A DNA stretch of 18,379 bases from WYZ-LMO2 sp040514265 (GTDB taxonomy: Archaea > Halobacteriota > Archaeoglobi > Archaeoglobales > Archaeoglobaceae). Location of the stretch: contig JBEVCD010000050.1 of NCBI GenBank assembly GCA_040514265.1, positions 1 to 18,379 on the forward strand, given 5' to 3'. The notes beneath the pieces are model-generated. The model did no database searches. It was not told where the DNA came from and saw only the letters and a list, made by a program, of their open reading frames with translations. How positions within the stretch are numbered: the stretch's first letter is position 1; the number at the start of each line of letters is the position of its first letter. This document shows positions 14,577 to 18,379 of this stretch, one piece after another. The position numbers and the translations under genes are program-made.

Positions 14577-14587
14577 TTAAAAATTTT
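14577..14587 (-). promoter_or_regulatory. TATA-like element for hypothetical C
   Basis: On the minus strand AAAATTTTTAA overlaps the last codons of the prenyltransferase gene. It is centred about 26 nt before the GTG at 14556. It could start a separate leaderless transcript for hypothetical C and the methyltransferase inside the longer strand run. Confidence 0.5.
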
Positions 14588-15497
14588 GTGAATAGGCGAA
14601 CATAATTATTATTGTGTAGATGTAGAGTATCGCCGAGATTGCGCCGAAGGGAACGAGTATGAGGTTTGGAGTCACGTTGAGCTTCCTCCCATCCCAGACT
14701 CTCCTGATCACGTAAACGTAAGCCAGAGTGTAGAAGATTATTAGCGGAGAGAGAACCCTTAGCAGCATACTGCCGCTGTTTACCATCACGAAGAACCAGA
14801 GGACAACGCTTGCGGCTGAGAGCGGGTAGAGGGCTTTCAAGGTTTTTTGGGGTCCGAAGAACGCCGGGGTGTTTTTGAGCCCGGCTTTCAGGTCGAATTC
14901 GTAGTCGGAGAGAGCGGTAGGTATGTAGAACGTGGCTGCAAGCACGAAAGCTGCCGCGTAAACTTCTAACCCCTCGACGTGGTTGCCGACGAGCATACCA
15001 GCGTGAAATATCAGCGTAGCGGCTGCCGCATTTGTGGCGACATCCAATACAGCCCTCGCCTTGAACCTGAACGGCGGGCAGGAGTAGAGGTAGCCCAGGA
15101 GGTTCGCGAAGCTCATCGTCGCGAAGAATTCGACGCTTACGGCTGCTGCGGACGCCAAGGAAATTGCCAGAAAGATCAGTGCAAGGAGCCAGGCTTCGAG
15201 GACGCTGATCTCTCCGGTCACGAGGGGCTGGAGTGAAAGAGCGATGTCCTTCGTCCTTCCGTCGTGAAACCTGTCGACGTCCCGGTCGTAAATGGCGTTC
15301 ACCGTGAAGCTGAAGCTCATCCAAGCTGCAAAGGAAATCGTGGCAAACAGAAGATTTCTGAAGCTTGCAGCTTCAGCTCCGACCGCGATGCCGACGGCAA
15401 AGGGTAGGAGGAAGCAGGTCCAGGCTGCTGGTCTGAGGAGTCTGTAGTACTTCGACAGCGCGCCAGCTTTGAACTCAGCGACGAATCGCTGTGACAT
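14577..15497 (-). CDS. UbiA-family membrane prenyltransferase
   Basis: This polytopic membrane protein of 306 residues transfers a prenyl chain from a prenyl diphosphate to an acceptor. Both aspartate-rich motifs that bind Mg-diphosphate are intact. The first is NAIYDRDVDRFHDGR (N67, D71, D75). The second is SDYEFDLKAG (D198, E200, D202). YSCPPFRFKAR (138-148) is the conserved block between them, and about eight to nine hydrophobic helices are visible. Archaeal family members include digeranylgeranylglyceryl phosphate synthase, quinone-forming enzymes and carotenoid elongases. The acceptor cannot be told from sequence. The neighbouring SRPBCC gene, whose fold binds lipids or polyketides, overlaps it by 23 nt and may act on the same product. 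ATG 15497 is the only good start. Confidence 0.9.
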   Translation of the reverse strand: MSQRFVAEFKAGALSKYYRLLRPAAWTCFLLPFAVGIAVGAEAASFRNLLFATISFAAWMSFSFTVNAIYDRDVDRFHDGRTKDIALSLQPLVTGEISVLEAWLLALIFLAISLASAAAVSVEFFATMSFANLLGYLYSCPPFRFKARAVLDVATNAAAATLIFHAGMLVGNHVEGLEVYAAAFVLAATFYIPTALSDYEFDLKAGLKNTPAFFGPQKTLKALYPLSAASVVLWFFVMVNSGSMLLRVLSPLIIFYTLAYVYVIRRVWDGRKLNVTPNLILVPFGAISAILYIYTIIIMFAYSQNF

Positions 15498-16242
15498 AGA
15501 TTTCCCTTTCGAGTTTCCTCTTCAGGTTCTCCAGACCTTTTGCAACGCTGGCTTCGAGCTCTCCCTTCAGCTTCCTAGCCCTCAACCAGCCGAGCAGAGG
15601 GGGACCGAGCTTCAGGCTGAGCCTGAAGTAGTACCTGAAACCGGTCTCAGTCTTCTTCAGTATCCCCTCGTGGATCAGCTCGCGCAGCTTTCTGTCTCTC
15701 GTTTCCAGAGCTTCGGCGTATTTACGTGGCGGATCCCACTCTATCACGCACGTTCGGAATTCGCAGCTTCTACGTCCGAGTCTAACGACGTAGCGCTTAA
15801 CGGCTAGCAATCCTTCTCCCTCGACCTGCTCGCACCTCGTCACGATCGGAAGCCACTCGACGACATTCTCGACGTTCGTTATGTATTCGAAGCCCCTATC
15901 GACGGGCGCCTCGATCTCCACACTCTTGCTTATCCTTATCTCCCCGCCCAACCTCGAAAGAATCGGAACTCTCTCCTCGTCTGGGATGCTCCTGACCACG
16001 GTCTCAACAAAACTTCCGCCGACAGCTTCCCTGATCATCGAGTCCACGACTTTGAGCGTGGCGACGAAGAAGGACGTCGCGGCTATCAGCAGACCTGCGA
16101 TTATCATGGCGATTCCTAAGATCCCGACTCCGGTGAAGACGAAAAGTATCCCCAGGATCGTCATCAGGAAGCCGATCAGAAAGAGCAAAACACCTGTCAC
16201 GAACGTTTTCAGTCCGAGTTTGAAAGCCCTCCTCCAACTCAC
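15475..16242 (-). CDS. Membrane-anchored SRPBCC (START/polyketide cyclase-like) protein
   Basis: This 255-residue protein has two hydrophobic helices near the N-terminus (about 15-37 and 40-63), a linker, and a soluble domain from about 101 to 250. The soluble part shows the SRPBCC pattern EIRISKSVEIEAPVDRGFEYITNVENVVEWLP, followed by alternating strands and a long C-terminal helix. Such domains bind hydrophobic ligands or catalyse cyclisation and aromatisation, so a lipid, quinone or isoprenoid ligand is plausible but unproven. I chose GTG 16242 because GAGGTG lies 6 nt upstream. The longer TTG 16266 would overlap hypothetical B. The stop codon of hypothetical B is embedded in this ribosome site. 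The coding end overlaps the prenyltransferase start by 23 nt, so the two are translationally coupled. Confidence 0.83.
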   Translation of the reverse strand: MSWRRAFKLGLKTFVTGVLLFLIGFLMTILGILFVFTGVGILGIAMIIAGLLIAATSFFVATLKVVDSMIREAVGGSFVETVVRSIPDEERVPILSRLGGEIRISKSVEIEAPVDRGFEYITNVENVVEWLPIVTRCEQVEGEGLLAVKRYVVRLGRRSCEFRTCVIEWDPPRKYAEALETRDRKLRELIHEGILKKTETGFRYYFRLSLKLGPPLLGWLRARKLKGELEASVAKGLENLKRKLEREIYVTAIRR

Positions 16243-16252
16243 ACCCAACACC

Positions 16253-16684
16253 TCACATAAACTCAAAAGTTTTCATAACATAATGGACAGTCGCGTTCAG
16301 AGCTCTGGCGAGGTTCACGGCTATTTCTGTGGAGTTCTCCCTCTTGCTCTCGTTGGTAAGCTCAAGGTAGGTGTGTTTGGCGATGTAGGTCATACCGCTC
16401 TCTCCGCTGAGCGTTCCCGTGAAGTTCTCGTAGTTCTCGGAAACTGTGACGATGAATGAGTTGAATTCCGCGAAAGCGCTGCTGTTCATAGCTGTAACTG
16501 CTACGATGCTTGTCAAGAACTTCAGAAACCAGACCAGAACCGATAGGTTTGCGTAAACGAAGTTCGGGTGGTCTGGTGGCAGAGCGGAAACTATCGGTTC
16601 GAGCAACCCCCACGTCAGGATGTAGAGGTTGTTGAACGGAGTGAGGATTCCGTTCCATACGAACTCGCTCACGGGTGCGATCAA
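16253..16684 (-). CDS. Hypothetical protein B, asparagine-rich, distant relative of A and C
   Basis: I do not recognise this 143-residue protein. It has a hydrophobic N-terminal third with aromatic residues (about 8-33), then HPNFVYANLSVLVWFLKFL (39-57), which parallels HLWNVTYSFGSFFYW in protein A. FTGTLSGESGMTYI (88-101) parallels the FGDFEGSRGM region of A and C, so it is probably a diverged member of the same family. Six N-x-S/T sequons (N46, N67, N87, N111, N117, N130) again suggest export or surface exposure. The TTG start at 16684 overlaps the stop of A as TTGA. It is supported by GGAGGTGA, a full match to the archaeal anti-Shine-Dalgarno sequence, ending 4 nt upstream. It sits second in the run A-B-SRPBCC-UbiA. 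Confidence 0.82.
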   Translation of the reverse strand: MIAPVSEFVWNGILTPFNNLYILTWGLLEPIVSALPPDHPNFVYANLSVLVWFLKFLTSIVAVTAMNSSAFAEFNSFIVTVSENYENFTGTLSGESGMTYIAKHTYLELTNESKRENSTEIAVNLARALNATVHYVMKTFEFM

Positions 16685-17121
16685 CTTCTCACCTCCAGCT
16701 GTTCGGACACGTTCAGAACGATCTTCATGCTGATGTTAACGGCGTCGAGCAGAGCCTTTGTCAGTTCCACGGCGAAGTTTTCGTCGATCAGGTTCACCAT
16801 TTCCATGTTTATCTTAGACATACCTCTGCTACCTTCGAAGTCGCCGAATATCTCGGTCGAGTTCGAACCGACGTAGTTCACGGCGTCGGCGAAGTAGCCC
16901 ATAGCCGTTACGTTCTCGCTCATTATGTCCAGCGCAGCCCCCTCGCCGACGTAGTTCATCGAGAACCAGTAGAAGAAGCTGCCGAAGGAGTAGGTGACGT
17001 TCCAGAGGTGAGAGGGGTCGAGCTGAGTCTTCGTCAGGAGCTCGGAGGAAGCTTGGATTAGGTCGAATATCGTTGTAAGAAGCGTGAGGAGTAGGTTCGC
17101 GTGGTCGAGAGCTGCGACCAT
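16681..17121 (-). CDS. Hypothetical protein A, asparagine-rich, paralogue of the 14083-14556 product
   Basis: I do not recognise this 146-residue protein. It begins with a hydrophobic helical segment (about 4-29) that has no Lys or Arg before residue 31, so it is not a classical signal peptide. HLWNVTYSFGSFFYW (38-52) is followed by VNYVGSNSTEIFGDFEGSRG (81-100), which matches protein C almost position by position, and then a C-terminal helix. N-x-S/T sequons are at N41, N70, N87, N129 and N137. ATG 17121 has no ribosome site but lies 27 nt from a strong BRE/TATA element, so it is the leaderless first gene of the operon that continues through B, SRPBCC and UbiA. Function unknown. A surface or membrane-associated role with the prenyltransferase is inference. 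Confidence 0.83.
   Translation of the reverse strand: MVAALDHANLLLTLLTTIFDLIQASSELLTKTQLDPSHLWNVTYSFGSFFYWFSMNYVGEGAALDIMSENVTAMGYFADAVNYVGSNSTEIFGDFEGSRGMSKINMEMVNLIDENFAVELTKALLDAVNISMKIVLNVSEQLEVRS
16689..16696 (-). promoter_or_regulatory. Full-consensus Shine-Dalgarno for hypothetical B (decides a TTG start)
   Basis: GGAGGTGA on the minus strand matches the full complement of the archaeal 16S rRNA 3' end. It stands 4 nt before TTG 16684, inside the last codons of hypothetical A, and fixes this non-ATG start. Confidence 0.75.
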
Positions 17122-17143
17122 CGGGGTTTAGCGAAAGAGCAAT

Positions 17144-17160
17144 CTTAAAAATCTTTCGTT
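17144..17160 (-). promoter_or_regulatory. BRE/TATA promoter of the A-B-SRPBCC-UbiA operon
   Basis: On the minus strand AACGAAAG (BRE-like) is followed by ATTTTTAAG (TATA). The TATA centre near 17148 is 27 nt before the ATG at 17121. This is the cleanest BRE plus TATA pair in the window and predicts a leaderless mRNA. Confidence 0.7.
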
Positions 17161-17172
17161 TAAAATGTTGAT

Positions 17173-17220
17173 ACTTATCATCATATCTCGCGAATTATAA
17201 GTGTAATGACCACCACACTT
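17173..17220. promoter_or_regulatory. Inverted repeats between divergent promoters (operator candidate)
   Basis: Two overlapping inverted repeats lie between the promoter of hypothetical A and that of the acyl-CoA synthetase gene. One is ACTTAT (17173-17178) with ATAAGT (17197-17202). The other is AAGTGT (17199-17204) with ACACTT (17215-17220), separated by 10 nt. The second has the geometry of a dimeric repressor site just upstream of the synthetase BRE/TATA. The 141-bp gap holds nothing else besides the two promoters. Confidence 0.35.
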
Positions 17221-17232
17221 AATGGTAATAAA

Positions 17233-17241
17233 TTATAAATA
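17233..17241 (+). promoter_or_regulatory. TATA box of the acyl-CoA synthetase gene
   Basis: TTATAAATA, preceded by AATAAA, is centred about 26 nt before ATG 17263. This predicts a leaderless transcript, consistent with the lack of a ribosome-binding site. Confidence 0.7.
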
Positions 17242-17262
17242 CTCGGGCTCAGAGTTACAATC

Positions 17263-18379
17263 ATGAAGAGTCTTGTGGGAGAGAACATAGCAGAAATCGA
17301 CGCGGAGAAGCTGAAGGAAGTCGAAAGACCCTGGCTCAAGGCTTACGACGAGGGAGTGCCGGCAACGATAGAGTACCCTGTAATACCGCTACACAGACTC
17401 TACGAGAACGTAGCCAAAAAATACGGAGACAAAGTTCTCGCGGACTTCATCGGTAAAAAAATGACGTACAGACAGCTAATCGAGGGTGGGCAGAAGGTCT
17501 TGTCCTTCCTTTACGACCTCGGCATCGGGAAAGGTGACAGGGTCGTCGTCTGCCTTCCGAACACGCCGCACTACATGCAGATAGCCTATGCTGTCTGGAA
17601 GGCTGGTGCAACGCTTGTTCAGGCGAATCCGATCTATTCGACGAGGGAGCTGAAATACATCGTAGAAAACAGCGAAGCCGACGTTATGTTCGCAATAGAT
17701 GTCAGCTACGAGAACTACAGACCGCTAATAGAGGATGGAATGTTCAGGAAGGTTGTGATCTGCAGGATCGAGGACTATCTGCGCTTTCCGCTCAACTACC
17801 TCTTCCCGCTCACGGTCAAGAAGAAAAAGTTCGGAAATGTCAGGGTCGAAAAGACAAGCGAGGTGTGCTTCTGGAGCGACGTGATGAAGTATGGAAAGAC
17901 TGACAGGGAGGCGGAGGTAAATCCGAAGGAAGATGTGGCAGTTTTCCAGTATACAGGCGGAACCACAGGTCTACCCAAGGGGGTAATGCTTACACACTTC
18001 AACCTCGTCGCGAACGCCTACCAAGTCAGTTCGTGGGACGTAAAAGCATCACCGAACGACGTCTACCTCGGAGCCTTGCCGATGTTCCACAGCTACGGCT
18101 TCACGATGGCTCACGCCGGCTTGCTAATAGGCGGAAAGATCGTTATCGTGCCCGATCCTAGGGACTTCACGTTCTACCTCAAGGCGATACACAAGCACAG
18201 GGTGACAGTCTTCCCCGGAGTTCCGACGATGTACGTAGCTCTGCTGAATCACCCCGACCTCAAGAAGTACGACCTCACGAGTGTGAGGGCTTGCATAAGC
18301 GGAGCGGCTCCACTGCCTGTAGAAGTTAAGAGGCGCTGGGAAGAGGTGACGGGTAAGAGGATAGTGGAGGGCTACGGGC
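17263..18379 (+). CDS. Acyl-CoA synthetase (AMP-forming), 5' part, cut by window end
   Basis: This is the first 372 codons of an AMP-forming acyl-CoA ligase of the ANL superfamily. The enzyme makes an acyl-adenylate from a carboxylic acid and ATP, then the CoA thioester. The frame is open to the window edge. Seen are the adenylation P-loop YTGGTTGLPKG (230-240), LPMFHSYGF (272-280), PGVPTMY (318-324), SGAAPLP (346-352) and the start of the A5 motif EGYG at the very end. The C-terminal hinge and catalytic lysine lie outside the window. Overall similarity is to long/medium-chain fatty-acyl-CoA synthetases, which Archaeoglobales carry in several copies for fatty acid oxidation. Substrate length and any downstream genes cannot be seen. 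ATG 17263 is leaderless behind TTATAAATA. Confidence 0.93.
   Translation, partial: MKSLVGENIAEIDAEKLKEVERPWLKAYDEGVPATIEYPVIPLHRLYENVAKKYGDKVLADFIGKKMTYRQLIEGGQKVLSFLYDLGIGKGDRVVVCLPNTPHYMQIAYAVWKAGATLVQANPIYSTRELKYIVENSEADVMFAIDVSYENYRPLIEDGMFRKVVICRIEDYLRFPLNYLFPLTVKKKKFGNVRVEKTSEVCFWSDVMKYGKTDREAEVNPKEDVAVFQYTGGTTGLPKGVMLTHFNLVANAYQVSSWDVKASPNDVYLGALPMFHSYGFTMAHAGLLIGGKIVIVPDPRDFTFYLKAIHKHRVTVFPGVPTMYVALLNHPDLKKYDLTSVRACISGAAPLPVEVKRRWEEVTGKRIVEGYG

Noticed and set aside
17178..17186. Minus-strand TGATGA in the divergent gap before hypothetical A as a C/D sRNA
   Set aside because: No CTGA boxes lie within 60 nt downstream on that strand.

Overview
The window is archaeal and most likely from the order Archaeoglobales (Archaeoglobus, Ferroglobus or Geoglobus type). 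The evidence is the set of archaeal information-processing genes (aIF2-gamma, RNA polymerase subunit L, ribosomal protein L40e, Rio1, a two-KH Dim2-like protein, archaeal Dph2 and an archaeal type IA topoisomerase), promoters with TATA boxes about 25-27 nt before leaderless starts, an archaeal C/D box sRNA, and a 258-residue Rio1 of the same length as the Archaeoglobus fulgidus enzyme. Genus assignment is inference. No gap between genes exceeds about 240 bp. I saw no tRNA, rRNA, insertion sequence or CRISPR array.

Layout. 1-238: flank and promoter of a metal uptake operon. 239-2485 (+): cbiM-cbiQ-cbiO, an ECF-type cobalt or nickel importer. 2478-3350 (-): type II methionine aminopeptidase. 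3399-4106 (+): DUF72 protein. 4060-4986 (-): PiT-family phosphate permease. 5046-5204 (+): L40e, a 52-residue zinc-finger ribosomal protein. 8777-5207 (-): rio1, KH/Dim2-like, topA and a SpoVG homologue, probably one operon. 8829-9719 (+): dph2. 9759-11168 (+): an orphan membrane histidine kinase. 11165-11211 (+): a C/D box sRNA in the gap between convergent genes. 11214-11474 (-): rpoL. 11553-13147 (+): aIF2-gamma with a downstream PIN-domain gene. 17121-13134 (-): a six-gene strand run coding for hypothetical A, hypothetical B, a membrane-anchored SRPBCC protein, a UbiA-family prenyltransferase, hypothetical C (paralogue of A) and a cytosine-C5 DNA methyltransferase. 17263-18379 (+): the start of an acyl-CoA synthetase that runs off the end.

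The left two thirds is a compact core-gene region. Divergent pairs there are only 48-78 bp apart, and three of them appear to share one near-symmetric TATA element. The right third is less familiar. Three small, asparagine-rich proteins of one family (A and C clear, B distant) surround a prenyltransferase and a lipid-binding-fold protein. This is the best candidate for an undescribed system.

Translation signals split in two. Genes that begin transcripts tend to be leaderless behind a TATA box. Several operon-internal genes have Shine-Dalgarno sequences, some with GTG or TTG starts. I used this pattern to choose starts for the KH protein, SpoVG, hypothetical B, SRPBCC, aIF2-gamma and dph2.
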